Shown here: in pieces, positions 1 to 7,987 of the stretch
Layout: each line of letters opens with the position of its first letter
Numbering within the stretch: the stretch's first letter is position 1
Source of the DNA: a virus
DNA: 23,101 bases
Strand: one strand, 5' to 3'
IMG/VR virus record: IMGVR_UViG_3300047316_000273
Location: 1-23,101 of that record
Program-made: the position numbers and the translations under genes
The notes under the pieces: generated by a model
What the model saw: the letters and a program-made list of their open reading frames with translations, nothing else
Told to the model about the DNA's origin: nothing
Databases searched by the model: none

Positions 1-850
1 CGCCGGGCTGAGCCGTCGGGAGCCACGCATCCATGCCCGCAACGCAAGTGCGCACCGGGCTCGCGTTGTCCTGTCGATCGCCACGAGCGAAAACCGAATC
101 CAGGACCGCGACCGCAACGCCACCGAGGGAGTTGATGTTCGCGTTCAGGGCGAGGGTCTTCGTCGAATAGTTGATGCCCAGAACGGTCAGAAACCCGCCG
201 GCCCCCTTCAGCGCGCCCGACGACTCGGTCAGCGCGAACTGAATGTCCATGTTCTTTTCGAACAGGTACATATCCTCGAGGTCCTGAATGACGAGGTTCG
301 CGGTCGCGACGTTGGTTGACGCATCGACAACGCCAATCTTGCCGAAGCCCGCCCGATACACCTTCGTGCAGAAGGAGTGCATCGTCGCGTCCATGATTCC
401 GTCGACCTGGAGAACCATGTCGTCGTAGAACGTGCCGAGCTTGTCGCCAGCGGTCGCCAGCAACAGGCCGTCAATGGTCGCGCGGCCATAGTCGCGGAAC
501 CACGTCAACGTCGGCTGCGCAACGCTGGTAAAGCCAAACGTCGCGTCCTCCGACTTGGCCTTGACGACGCTGAACGTCGCAGAACGAGCCGGCGAGTTAC
601 CGATGCGCATGGGATAGGCAACGTTCTTGCCCGTCCATGCGACTTTCTTGATCATCGCGCCAAGCGGGCCCTTGGACCAGCCGACCGCGCCGAGAAAGTT
701 GTTGTCGTAACGAATCTTGAGAGCGCCGACGAGGTTGTTGAACGAACCCCCGACGGTGGCGAGCGTGCCGAACCCGAGCGCCCCGGCGAGCGAATCGAGC
801 GCCGCGCCCGCGATGAGCAGCAGCAGAATGAAACCGAGAACATGGGACAT
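1..850 (-). CDS. Phage major capsid protein (partial, C-terminus beyond window)
   Basis: The frame is open from an ATG at 850 to the window edge, giving 283 residues without a stop. GGAG lies 7 bases before the ATG. After a hydrophobic N-terminus (about residues 4-30) comes a region typical of phage capsid subunits: an 'NNLVGALKIRYDNNF' stretch, 'GPLGAMIKK', then 'VAYPMRIGN' and later 'YDDMVLQVDGIMD'. These resemble capsid proteins that start with a short arm, then 'xPLxxMI', then a beta-rich core. Position directly downstream of the scaffold-like gene and a small head-region gene supports the call. The protein would assemble the icosahedral head. The hydrophobic N-terminal helix is unusual for a capsid subunit and may be an arm or a cleaved delta-like domain. 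Family assignment is from pattern and context only. Confidence 0.72.
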   Translation of the reverse strand, partial: MSHVLGFILLLLIAGAALDSLAGALGFGTLATVGGSFNNLVGALKIRYDNNFLGAVGWSKGPLGAMIKKVAWTGKNVAYPMRIGNSPARSATFSVVKAKSEDATFGFTSVAQPTLTWFRDYGRATIDGLLLATAGDKLGTFYDDMVLQVDGIMDATMHSFCTKVYRAGFGKIGVVDASTNVATANLVIQDLEDMYLFEKNMDIQFALTESSGALKGAGGFLTVLGINYSTKTLALNANINSLGGVAVAVLDSVFARGDRQDNASPVRTCVAGMDAWLPTAQPG

Positions 851-980
851 GACGAGACTCCGTTGGGAAAGGGGTGGACGAACCACCTGCTTTCGCGCTT
901 TCAGAGTTTCGTCTTCGGTTTCGTCGTGTGCGCTACTACAGGACCAATCTAGAATGCACTTACCAGGCCGATTGGCAAAC

Positions 981-1136
981 CTATTTCAGGCCATCATGGA
1001 ATGATTGCTTCTTCTTTCCGTGCCGTTGCTCCGAATAAGCAATTGCTACTGCCTGCTTAATTGGTCGGCCTGCGTTGCGTTCGGTAGCAACGTTCTGGGA
1101 GAATGCGGCCTTTGATTTACCCGGATTCAGCGGCAT
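981..1136 (-). CDS. Small conserved-type phage protein (51 aa) between scaffold and capsid genes
   Basis: A 51-codon frame starts at ATG 1136, four bases after the scaffold stop, and ends with TAG at 981-983. The peptide begins MPLNPGKSKAAF and contains 'AGRPIKQAVAIAY' followed by a Lys-rich tail. This matches, from memory, a widespread class of tiny phage proteins of the form 'M-x-L-x-x-GKS...S-x-N...E-x-x-AG(K/R)P-x-KQAVAIA'. Their function is unknown; they often sit in virion or head modules. The codons are normal for the window and the gene fills most of what would otherwise be a 290-base gap. It lies in the same operon as the scaffold and capsid genes. The region from 851 to 980 holds no gene I can support. 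Confidence 0.72.
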   Translation of the reverse strand: MPLNPGKSKAAFSQNVATERNAGRPIKQAVAIAYSEQRHGKKKQSFHDGLK

Positions 1137-1140
1137 TGCG

Positions 1141-2289
1141 TTACCTCAGGTTGAATCGCCTCTTGAGCTCGATGTCGAGCGCGTCGCGGTCGCGGGGCAA
1201 TGGCTTGGGCCGCGCATCTGGGCGGGCCGCGGGGCGGCGCAGGGATGGCGGACGGGGCGGGGCTGGCGGTTCGCGCCTGGTCGTTCCGCCGTTCTTGGCT
1301 GCGATGGCCTCCGTGATTGCCGAATGGTCTGCGATGAGCTTGTCCTCGAGCACCTCGGCTGCCGCCTTGAGGTATGCCTTCTGCTTGCCGGTCGGCGAGC
1401 CGGCTTTGGTCCATTCGGCTTCGGCCAGGCCGCCGATCCATTCGGCCGCGGTCAGCGGAGCGCCGGTCTTTTCGTCATGATCGACGATGACGCCGCTTTT
1501 CATGGCGGCATGCACCACCGGCACCGATTCAATCGCCTGCGTGGCCGTGACGACGCGGCCCATGTTCTCCTGACGCTGCAGGCGGCTGATTTCCTTGTCT
1601 CGGGTGTCTCGGTCCTTTTTCAGGGCCTCGATGTCCGCATCGCGCTGCGCCTCTCGCTTCTGCTCGGGCGTCAGCTCCTCGGGCGGCTTGCCCTCCTTGC
1701 CGGCGATGAGCGATTCCAGCGCGTCGTCGCGGCGCATCCCGCGCATGGCCAGGAGCTCGCCGAGACTGGCATTCTTGAGCTTGCCTTCGAGTTCTTCGCG
1801 CCGGCTACGCTCCGCGATCAGATTCGTCTCGATGGCGCGCGTCTGCTGCTCACGCTCGAGGGCCGCTAGCGCCGCGCGGCGCCGTTCACTTCCGGTGAGC
1901 TTGGGCGCCTCTTCTTCGGCATCCGTGCCCTCGGTGGCCGCCGTTGCTTCGTCGCCTTCGGCCGTGTTGGCATCGAGATGGACGTCAGGGTCTCCCTCGG
2001 CATCGGTGCCGGCGACATTGACGTTGGTCTTCTTGCCCTTGACGGGCCGGCCGACTCCTTCGACGCTGGTCCCCTCGAGGCCCAGGCGCTGGTCGCCGGT
2101 AGGCATCCCGCCGCCGTCTTCAGCGTCGTAGTCATTCCAGGCGAGGGCTACGGGCTCAGTCTCGGCGCTGTCCTCGGCAAAGTTGGGAATGCCCTGCTTC
2201 GGTGCCGGCTTCGCGGCGACTGGCGTTGGCGCGGGTTCTGCCTTGGCAGGCGGCGGCGCGGGGGCTGGTTCTGAACTTCGGTTGGCCAT
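1141..2289 (-). CDS. Putative capsid scaffolding protein
   Basis: This 382-residue protein has a low-complexity Pro/Ala-rich N-terminus (about 1-35), an acidic Gly/Asp/Glu region (about 36-130), and then a long charged helical region rich in Glu, Arg and Lys (about 130-250), probably a coiled coil. The C-terminus is basic and Pro/Arg-rich. No catalytic motif is visible. Acidic, helical, disordered proteins lying between the portal and the major capsid gene are typically internal scaffolds that guide procapsid assembly and then leave. A basic C-terminal tail that could contact the capsid shell fits P22-type scaffolds. It lies 30 bases after the portal stop and 4 bases before the 51-aa gene. 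The ribosome site before ATG 2289 is a weak GAGAG. Function is inferred from position and composition. Confidence 0.68.
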   Translation of the reverse strand: MANRSSEPAPAPPPAKAEPAPTPVAAKPAPKQGIPNFAEDSAETEPVALAWNDYDAEDGGGMPTGDQRLGLEGTSVEGVGRPVKGKKTNVNVAGTDAEGDPDVHLDANTAEGDEATAATEGTDAEEEAPKLTGSERRRAALAALEREQQTRAIETNLIAERSRREELEGKLKNASLGELLAMRGMRRDDALESLIAGKEGKPPEELTPEQKREAQRDADIEALKKDRDTRDKEISRLQRQENMGRVVTATQAIESVPVVHAAMKSGVIVDHDEKTGAPLTAAEWIGGLAEAEWTKAGSPTGKQKAYLKAAAEVLEDKLIADHSAITEAIAAKNGGTTRREPPAPPRPPSLRRPAARPDARPKPLPRDRDALDIELKRRFNLR

Positions 2290-2319
2290 GTGTTCTCTCT
2301 TTCGTCGTTGGGTTGCGTC

Positions 2320-4215
2320 TTACTGAACGGGACCTTGCGGCGGCGGCACCGGCGGCGCGCCGGTGGGCATCGGCGTGGCTTGCGGGACCGGCGACGTCGG
2401 CAATGGAGCGCCAGGCGGCGGCGCAGGAGGGCCGGGGAGCATCTGCTGAGCTACGCCCGGCGCAAGCTTCGTCGGGTCGATGGCGTCGATCAGCTTCGAG
2501 AGCAGCGCCATGTGGCCGATTGGATAGTTCGCCTTGCTCGACCAGGCCAACAAGTAGCGTTGCCGCGCGTAGTTGAACAGCGTCTCCGCGTTCAGGTACG
2601 GCGGCGGCGTGTTGTACTTCCCTTCTTCGAGGATGTCGTCAACGATCGATTCCATCGCATACTGCGGCGCGAGCTGCAGATCGATAATCGGCGACAGGTC
2701 GGGCACGTCGGCCGCGCGCATGGCGTCTTCACGCGTGAGCCAACCTTTATCGATCAGGAAGTTCGCGCGCTCGAGACGACCGGCGACCGTGGCGCCGAAG
2801 ATGCTCGACGGGTAGACGCGAATTTCCTCGTCATAATCCTTGTTTCCCTCGTCCATCGGGAACGCGATTTCCGAGTAAGAACCGCGACGAATGGCGCGGT
2901 ACTTGACCTCGGAGGCGCGGCCGTCCCGAATCAGGTCGCCCGTGAGTCGATTCCACCACTCAGTGGTTTCGACGACAGTTCCCTCCCAGAGCTGCGAGAG
3001 CAGCGCTAGGCGGTCCTGCTGCAGCTCGGTCGATTCCTGGATGGCGACGGCTGCCGTGAGCCCGGCGGGCTTGACGCCAGCGGCAATCTGCGGCGACACG
3101 CCAAGCGTCTCATAGCCGAGGCCCTTGAGGTGCTCGACGTATTGATACCACTCGGGCGAGACGGCCGTTATGGGCGCGAACACTGGCGCAGTGTTCTTGA
3201 ACCTGACAATCTGGATGTCAGAATTCGTGACCTTTGTCGGCGCCGTCTCGTTTTCCTGCAGTCCGATCAACTGCATGGCCGACTTTTGGTGTGTCTCGCG
3301 GATGCGCTGATAGGAGTCGTTCAGCTCCAGCTGCAGATCGACCAGCTTTGCCACCGCGCCCACGCCCCACATTCCGATCTGACCCTCATCGAATGTGCGC
3401 AGAATCAGCGGCCAGCCGTCATACTTCCATTCGCGGTCGCTGCCCTCGACGACGTGATTGCCGCAAATCAGGATGGTTCGACCCTGTGGACCACGCTTCC
3501 ATGCATGAACAATCCGCACCTGACTGCGCGGCATCGAGCCGCCGTAGACGATTCCCGACGGCGAACCAAGGGACGACTCCTTGAGCTGGTCGAGCGGAAT
3601 GCGGTACATCTCGGACGCCTGCTCGATGGGCAGGTAGGTCACGTGATACGCGCAATCAGGCTTGCGATACCGAGACTCCACCTCGTCGAAGAGAAACTCC
3701 CACTCGGGATAGCGCGCGACAGTCACCTCATCGGCCGAGTCATCGACCTTCAGCACACCGCCGTCGCCGATGAGGAGGTCCCGAAACATCAGGGACGCTT
3801 CTTCCTGATATTTGTTCTTGTGCGCCCACGCGTCCGAGATGTCGGTTTTGTCGCGAGCTGCGCGGTTCACGCGATAGTCGCCGCCATTGGGCAGGAATTG
3901 CGCGCGCGGGCGAAACGAACAGATGCGATTGCGAATCGCGTTTACGATCGCATAGCAGATGTTGAAAGTGATGTCCTCGGAGTTCCAGAGCGGGTTCCGC
4001 TCGTAGCCGGACATCGAGAGCTGATACAGGTCACCCAGCGGGCGCCCCATGTAGAGCTCGGTATAAAACAGGATGTCGTTGCGCCGGGCCATCTCGAGCT
4101 GAGTGCGCTCGAGGTGATCGACGGCGGCCTGCAACGACTTGGCGACCGGCGACGAATCGACCGTATCGCCGCCCTTTGGCTCCTGAAACCATGCCTCGGG
4201 AGACGTCCCGGGCAA
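2320..4215 (-). CDS. Phage portal protein
   Basis: A 631-residue protein lies between the terminase block and the scaffold. It has the general look of large portal proteins: 'RNDILFYTELYMGRPLGDLY' near residues 45-64, 'ITFNICYAIVNAIRNRI' near 82-98, and an alternating beta/alpha body with 'YPEWEFLFDE' and 'WPLILRTFDEGQIGMWGVG'. The C-terminal 45 residues are almost all Pro, Gly and Ala, a disordered tail. Portal forms the dodecameric ring through which terminase pumps DNA. The likely start is TTG at 4215, because the first in-frame ATG lies about 42 residues later and would remove conserved-looking sequence. The ribosome site is poor (GAGG only two bases upstream). The frame is also open further upstream, so CTG 4236, overlapping the preceding stop, is an alternative. 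Confidence 0.85.
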   Translation of the reverse strand: MPGTSPEAWFQEPKGGDTVDSSPVAKSLQAAVDHLERTQLEMARRNDILFYTELYMGRPLGDLYQLSMSGYERNPLWNSEDITFNICYAIVNAIRNRICSFRPRAQFLPNGGDYRVNRAARDKTDISDAWAHKNKYQEEASLMFRDLLIGDGGVLKVDDSADEVTVARYPEWEFLFDEVESRYRKPDCAYHVTYLPIEQASEMYRIPLDQLKESSLGSPSGIVYGGSMPRSQVRIVHAWKRGPQGRTILICGNHVVEGSDREWKYDGWPLILRTFDEGQIGMWGVGAVAKLVDLQLELNDSYQRIRETHQKSAMQLIGLQENETAPTKVTNSDIQIVRFKNTAPVFAPITAVSPEWYQYVEHLKGLGYETLGVSPQIAAGVKPAGLTAAVAIQESTELQQDRLALLSQLWEGTVVETTEWWNRLTGDLIRDGRASEVKYRAIRRGSYSEIAFPMDEGNKDYDEEIRVYPSSIFGATVAGRLERANFLIDKGWLTREDAMRAADVPDLSPIIDLQLAPQYAMESIVDDILEEGKYNTPPPYLNAETLFNYARQRYLLAWSSKANYPIGHMALLSKLIDAIDPTKLAPGVAQQMLPGPPAPPPGAPLPTSPVPQATPMPTGAPPVPPPQGPVQ

Positions 4216-4232
4216 GTCCTCATTTGGATAGC

Positions 4233-4532
4233 TCAGTTCAGCGGAGACACGCTTTCCGGCTGTGGCCGCGTCGTTTCATCTTCGTCGGGCGTCGAGAGCC
4301 CGAGGGCAATCTCACGCTCTGCGATCCGTTCCTCAAGTAGGCGATGCATCAGATTCGCAACCCGATTCAAGTACGGCCCGGCATACTCGGCGAACCAGCG
4401 CTCCGGGTCGGGCCGAATCAGGTCACGCGCGCGCAGGCGAGCGCCAGCCTTGCGGGCGACGCGGTAGATTGCGACGGTGCGCTCCCAGGCGTCGACATCG
4501 GTTGGCGCGATGCCGCGATAGGTGTCACTCAT
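4233..4532 (-). CDS. Small head-region protein of unknown function (99 aa)
   Basis: The gene sits between the 112-aa gene and the portal. I chose ATG 4532 because it overlaps the upstream stop (ATGAGTGA) and lies downstream of an AAGGG element. Two earlier in-frame ATGs at 4562 and 4559 lie deep inside the upstream gene. The product is charged and largely helical, with 'DVDAWERTVAIYRVARKAGA' near the N-terminus and 'LNRVANLMHRLLEERIAERE' before an acidic, Pro-rich tail. No membrane segment, Cys motif or known fold is recognised. Position between the large terminase and portal genes suggests a packaging or head accessory factor, but this is inference from order only. Confidence 0.6.
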   Translation of the reverse strand: MSDTYRGIAPTDVDAWERTVAIYRVARKAGARLRARDLIRPDPERWFAEYAGPYLNRVANLMHRLLEERIAEREIALGLSTPDEDETTRPQPESVSPLN

Positions 4533-4863
4533 CGACTTCGCGCCCTTCGTCTTCGCCATCATCGCGAACCGCTGGCGCCGAGCCCATCCACTCGCGCGGC
4601 CAGGGAGGCAGATAGCCGAAAGCGCGCATGGTCACGCCGAGATTTCTTTCGCGGGTGTGAGTGCCCGCAGGAGCACCGACGCGGCCAAATGTGATTGACT
4701 TGACCGCTGAGTCGCAGCCTTCCAAAGGATCGTCAACATCAGAGAGCGATCGAGCCGCGGAAGGTCTGGCAAGGAGGCCAAGTAGCGGATTCGGCGCAAT
4801 CTCGTCGATGACGACGAACTCACTGATTCCTCTGCCTGTTGCGTCCCGCGAAGTATCCGCCAT
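4525..4863 (-). CDS. Small protein overlapping terminase 3' end (112 aa, unknown)
   Basis: This frame starts at ATG 4863, inside the last 44 bases of the terminase gene, with AAAGG about 8 bases upstream, and ends overlapping the next start by 8 bases. The N-terminus 'SEFVVIDEIAPNPLLGLL' and the C-terminal 'GYLPPWPREWMGSAP' have ordinary coding composition, and the tail is strongly acidic. No domain is recognised. The double overlap with terminase and the following gene supports a real, translationally coupled gene. Because the N-terminal 15 residues are dual-coding with terminase, the start could be later. Function is unknown; a role in the packaging module is suggested only by its neighbours. 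Confidence 0.55.
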   Translation of the reverse strand: MADTSRDATGRGISEFVVIDEIAPNPLLGLLARPSAARSLSDVDDPLEGCDSAVKSITFGRVGAPAGTHTRERNLGVTMRAFGYLPPWPREWMGSAPAVRDDGEDEGREVDE

Positions 4864-6244
4864 GTGCTTGCCTTTGCTCTTCGAGATTGTTTAGGTATTC
4901 GTCCATCGGGTCAAGTAGGACCTTAGGTTTTGCAACCGGCAACTCGCGCAACATGTCGCGCGCCTTGCGCCAAGAATAGAGCCACGCGTCGCCGAGGTCT
5001 GAATGGTCGGCATTTTCCGCTAGCTTGCCGGGCTTCTTCCAGCGCACACGCTTGGCCTCACGAATCATCGGCGAACCCTTTTCGACGAAGGTCTTACCCG
5101 TGCGCAGGTCGGTATTGAGCCACTCGATGTACTGGACCTTCTCTTTCTTGTCGGCCTCCATCCAGTGGATATCGGGCGCATCGACGCGAAACGTCTCGAT
5201 GGTCTTGCGCGTTGCGTGACCGGCTGGGTCGTAGACGACGCTCGGGAGCTTGCCGTCCTGACCTGGATACTGCGGCGCGAGCTTGCGGACGCGCGCAAAT
5301 AGTTGGTGATTGTTCTGCTTGCTCAGGCCCTCGCAATAGCGCAGCACGCTGAACTGCCGATGCGTCTCGACGCCCGTTGCGGCTATCGCGTCCATGTCAT
5401 TCCAGCCGAGGTCAAGCCCGAGGACGTGGGCATAGTAGTCACGTGGCGCGATTTCAATGATGGCTTCTTCGGGAATGAAGTAAACCAGCGCGTCTGGATC
5501 CACGATCCACTGGCCGAGCCACTCTCTACGATAAGTAACCGAGTCTTCCGTAAGAGCGTACATCGCTCTCGCCTCGGCCAAGCCATCGCGACCAGCACGC
5601 ACGTAGAACGGGTTTTGGTTGACCGTCCAGTGGTGGTCGTTCGACCACTCAGGAGAATGGCAACAATCGAAGAAGAACCCGTCCGCGACCTCAGACGGTG
5701 TCCCAGTCGCATAGACCTGGCCTCGGTAGTCGAGGGTCGTCGGCATGATCGCCGCTTTGGCCAGCTTCGCAAACCACTCGGGCGCGAGCTGTGCCTCATC
5801 GATCCAAACGAGCCGAAACTTACGACCGCGAGCCCGTTCGGCGTCTTTGCGCGTGTTGAAGCCGAGAACTTCGATCTTGGACGTGCCCCACGACCAACAT
5901 CGCTCAGTCCAGCGTTCACGCAGTCCGAGCTCATAGGCTAGGTTGTACTCCCGGAGGTCTTCCCAGACGATGTCGACGCCTTGCTCATCACTGGGCGCGA
6001 AGTAGCAGATACCGGCCGGTCCACCTTTCCGCAACACACGCAGGCTCTTCCCGAGGAACGTTGTAGTTTTTCCGGCACGCCGACCAGGATCGGCTGCCAC
6101 CAGTGGTCGCACGTCGTCTCGGAGGCTGCATTGTTCGGGCCCAAGGAGCTCTTGGAACGCTTTCCAACCCGGCGGCTCATGTGTTTCCTGCGCCTTCAGG
6201 ACGCGAACCGCGAGCTCCAAAATCCGCGGGTCCGGGGCGCGCAT
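4820..6244 (-). CDS. terL: Phage terminase large subunit (ATPase/nuclease)
   Basis: This 474-residue protein carries the full set of terminase motifs. A Walker A-like 'DPGRRAGKTT' lies at residues 52-61, Walker B 'LVWIDEAQ' at 145-152, and the coupling motif 'YATGTP' at 178-183. The C-terminal RNase H-like nuclease is marked by 'LGLDLGWND' (Asp near 278), 'VVYDPAG' (Asp near 340) and 'DHSDLGDAW' near 427-436. The ATPase drives DNA into the procapsid through the portal, and the nuclease cuts the concatemer. Length is normal for the family. ATG 6244 directly abuts the stop of the acetyltransferase-like gene (TGA then ATG), implying coupled translation. No standard small terminase gene is adjacent; the best candidate lies at 7988-8413. 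Confidence 0.95.
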   Translation of the reverse strand: MRAPDPRILELAVRVLKAQETHEPPGWKAFQELLGPEQCSLRDDVRPLVAADPGRRAGKTTTFLGKSLRVLRKGGPAGICYFAPSDEQGVDIVWEDLREYNLAYELGLRERWTERCWSWGTSKIEVLGFNTRKDAERARGRKFRLVWIDEAQLAPEWFAKLAKAAIMPTTLDYRGQVYATGTPSEVADGFFFDCCHSPEWSNDHHWTVNQNPFYVRAGRDGLAEARAMYALTEDSVTYRREWLGQWIVDPDALVYFIPEEAIIEIAPRDYYAHVLGLDLGWNDMDAIAATGVETHRQFSVLRYCEGLSKQNNHQLFARVRKLAPQYPGQDGKLPSVVYDPAGHATRKTIETFRVDAPDIHWMEADKKEKVQYIEWLNTDLRTGKTFVEKGSPMIREAKRVRWKKPGKLAENADHSDLGDAWLYSWRKARDMLRELPVAKPKVLLDPMDEYLNNLEEQRQAHGGYFAGRNRQRNQ

Positions 6245-6637
6245 TCAAGCGACGGCCTCCCACTTGATCCCATGGCAATCGGCCCAGCGTCTCCAGCACG
6301 GCGTGGGCTGTAACACCTTTAGTTCCTCGCGCGGCCATTCCTTGAGCAGCTGCAACCCGAATCCCTGGCCGCGTAGTCCAGCCTTCACGTAGACCATCGC
6401 CAGCGTGCGCGGGTCGCGCCAGACAGCGAAGCCGACCAGCACGCCGCCTGTCTCGGCAACAGCAACACGCCCGCTCTCGAGCCACTCGTCCACCATCGGG
6501 CCGCATTTGGCTTCCCAGCCGCGCCAGGTCACGCCGTCGCGACGCGGCCAACGCACTTTGAGCGTCGTCTCGCGCACGAATTGGGATTCACCTCGAGCGC
6601 GACCGAGCGGGCGGATGACGACGGCGAGGTCATTCAC
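6245..6637 (-). CDS. GNAT-family acetyltransferase-like protein
   Basis: I start this gene at GTG 6637, which overlaps the upstream stop as GTGA. The frame stays open to a TTG at 6694, but the GTG start puts the first GNAT strand 'LAVVIRPLG' at the N-terminus. The 130-residue product shows 'VAVAETGGVLVGFAVWRD', then the acetyl-CoA pyrophosphate loop 'VYVKAGLRGQGFGLQLLKE' (R/Q-x-x-G-x-G/A type), the central signature of GNAT N-acyltransferases. The C-terminus is short and ends 'WADCHGIKWEAVA'. The substrate is unknown. GNAT-like proteins are often found next to phage packaging genes. The gene abuts terminase with no gap. Confidence 0.75.
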   Translation of the reverse strand: MNDLAVVIRPLGRARGESQFVRETTLKVRWPRRDGVTWRGWEAKCGPMVDEWLESGRVAVAETGGVLVGFAVWRDPRTLAMVYVKAGLRGQGFGLQLLKEWPREELKVLQPTPCWRRWADCHGIKWEAVA

Positions 6638-6906
6638 CGACGCACCCAGCGCAGCACAGAGCCCCAACTCGAGCCGACGACGCGCCCAAACCAACGCAAC
6701 GGCGCAAACAGCCGTGACAGCGCCTCTCGCCTGCGCTGCGCCTTATCCAGCTTCGCAAGGAACAGCCGTTCAACGCGCGCCATCTCGACCAGGAGACGTC
6801 CGCGCTCCGTCTGCGACTGACTGACCCAATCGCGCTTGACGTCGGCCCACGAGCGTCCCATACGCTGTGCGTAGGTCTGCAGCGTCTGGCGCGCGCCCGG
6901 CGTCAT
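6634..6906 (-). CDS. Small basic helical protein (90 aa, unknown)
   Basis: ATG 6906 overlaps the upstream TGA by the ATGA arrangement, and the stop overlaps the GNAT start as GTGA, so the gene sits in an unbroken coupled chain. The product is basic and helical. It begins MTPGARQTLQTYAQRMGR, has 'WADVKRDWVSQSQTERGRLLVEMARVE' in the middle (each piece is charged and amphipathic), and ends in an Arg/Trp-rich tail. A DNA-binding or packaging accessory role would fit the charge and position just upstream of terminase, but no fold is recognised. A longer form from an upstream start at 6939 is possible but lacks the overlap logic. Confidence 0.6.
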   Translation of the reverse strand: MTPGARQTLQTYAQRMGRSWADVKRDWVSQSQTERGRLLVEMARVERLFLAKLDKAQRRREALSRLFAPLRWFGRVVGSSWGSVLRWVRR

Positions 6907-7112
6907 CGCGACAGGTCCGCCAGAATCTCTGCAGCACAACGCAGTAGGGTCGCGGCGCGCGTAGAGGGACGCGGGTAGTCGGTCGGGCGATTGCGCGCGT
7001 CTTTGAGTACCTCGACGGCCAGAAGCGCGAGACGGGTAGCCTCGGTCAGTGTGGAATCGATTTCATCGAGGCCTGACTGCTTTCGGTCAGGATCGCAGGA
7101 CGCGCAGCTCAT
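6903..7112 (-). CDS. Small helical protein (69 aa, unknown)
   Basis: The frame is bounded by an ATGA overlap at each end (7109-7112 and 6903-6906). The N-terminus 'MSCASCDPDRKQSG' holds a Cys-x2-Cys pair, followed by a helical Ala/Leu-rich body 'LTEATRLALLAVEVLKDARN' and 'AATLLRCAAEILADLSR'. Nothing here identifies a family. The isolated CxxC could bind metal only with a partner chain. Expression with terminase and portal is likely because the frames are chained. Confidence 0.6.
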   Translation of the reverse strand: MSCASCDPDRKQSGLDEIDSTLTEATRLALLAVEVLKDARNRPTDYPRPSTRAATLLRCAAEILADLSR

Positions 7113-7303
7113 TCGTCCACCAACAGGCTGATCGCCGCCGCCAGATAGCCCGCGGCCATCTTCAGCTCGCCCGCGTCAATCGCCTTCGTCGCGTCGAGCA
7201 TCGCCATCTTGGCCCCCGCCTTCCGCGCGTCATTGAAGCTGGGTGCGTGCGGGTTCGTTGCGGCGTGGCGGTCGTACTGGGCCTCAGTCATGCGTTTCGA
7301 CAT
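7109..7303 (-). CDS. Small protein at head of packaging operon (64 aa, unknown)
   Basis: ATG 7303 is chosen over the longer frame starting at 7444 because a perfect GGAGG lies 8 bases upstream, and because codon use before 7303 looks non-coding. The product starts MSKRMTEAQYDRHAATN and ends with an amphipathic helix 'ELKMAAGYLAAAISLLVDE'. No domain is recognised. It is the first minus-strand gene after the opposite-strand lipoprotein, so a promoter may lie in 7304-7435. I see only a weak candidate there (TTGAAA near 7353 with TACACA about 16 bases downstream on the minus strand). Confidence 0.65.
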   Translation of the reverse strand: MSKRMTEAQYDRHAATNPHAPSFNDARKAGAKMAMLDATKAIDAGELKMAAGYLAAAISLLVDE

Positions 7304-7435
7304 CGTTTCGTCCTCCTGACTCGTCCAGTGTGTAGTCAGGGCCACGCAGCTTTCAAACCGAATTGAAGCTTTTGAAACCATCGAATTCGCATGACACGGT
7401 TGACAGCGGACCGTCGCATGTGCACCATGACGTGC

Positions 7436-7828
7436 ATGCGCCACCTACTCCCCGCCCTGTGCCTGTTCGCCGCCGCCTGCGGTACTACGCCGACCGCCGA
7501 GACTGCCTCAGAGGCGAACGTCTCGCTGCTCGGGTCCTGGTCGATTCACATGACCCCAACCGACCGCGTGGTGACGACGATTCCGCCGCCCTGCGATGGC
7601 TCGATGACGGTCACGCAGGATGACGCCGCGGGCGTGAATGGCACATGGTCATGTGGCGCCGGCATCGGTTCGCTCGGGGGCTTTCGCGTTCACGAGAGCG
7701 GCGGCGCCTGGATTGGCTTCGCTACGCCCTCGACCATCACGGGAGCGCCTGACTCGTGGCTGCGCGCGTGGGTTCAGATTGCATCGGCATCGACCCTGAG
7801 CGGCGATGATCTGACAGCCTCGAGATAG
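7436..7828 (+). CDS. Secreted lipoprotein, opposite-strand moron candidate
   Basis: This is the only well-supported plus-strand gene between the left edge and 20 kb. From ATG 7436 the protein begins MRHLLPALCLFAAAC, a short signal peptide with a lipobox-like AAAC, so the Cys at residue 15 would be lipidated after cleavage by signal peptidase II. The mature 116 residues are Gly/Ser/Thr-rich and predicted mostly beta: 'SLLGSWSIHM', 'CDGSMTVTQDDAAG', 'GTWSCGAGIG', 'GGFRVHESGGAWIGF'. Two further Cys residues could form a disulfide. Third-codon GC is high, so the frame is coding. No ribosome site is evident before 7436 or before 7391, an upstream in-frame ATG. Isolated reversed lipoprotein genes in phages often act in lysogeny, for example in superinfection exclusion or host-surface change. 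That role is inferred. Confidence 0.75.
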   Translation: MRHLLPALCLFAAACGTTPTAETASEANVSLLGSWSIHMTPTDRVVTTIPPPCDGSMTVTQDDAAGVNGTWSCGAGIGSLGGFRVHESGGAWIGFATPSTITGAPDSWLRAWVQIASASTLSGDDLTASR

Positions 7829-7987
7829 AGGGCACAGGAGTGGCAGTCCGGAGTATCCGGTCACTGTCACGTATTCAATTTCCCCTCGGTCAAGCATCAG
7901 AGCGATTGCAGCAACCGGGCACAGGAGACGCGCTGCCACTCGCGTCGGCCGCTCCCGGCGTCACAGCTCACAGGCTGGGTACGCTCG

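Noticed and set aside
1075-1869. Plus-strand frame of 264 codons over the scaffold gene
   Set aside because: The minus-strand scaffold-like protein has better composition, and its position in the head operon explains the sequence.
3130-4467. Long plus-strand frame of 445 codons
   Set aside because: It is antisense to the portal and the 99-aa gene. It lacks any recognised domain and is an effect of high GC in the real frame.
7649-7939. Minus-strand frame with a hydrophobic N-terminus opposite the lipoprotein
   Set aside because: The plus-strand frame has a lipobox and strong third-position GC; the minus frame turns Arg-rich and lacks a ribosome site.
7829-7987. Rho-independent terminator between the convergent lipoprotein and 141-aa genes
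   Set aside because: Only a short CCGGA-GTA-TCCGG hairpin without a T-run is present.
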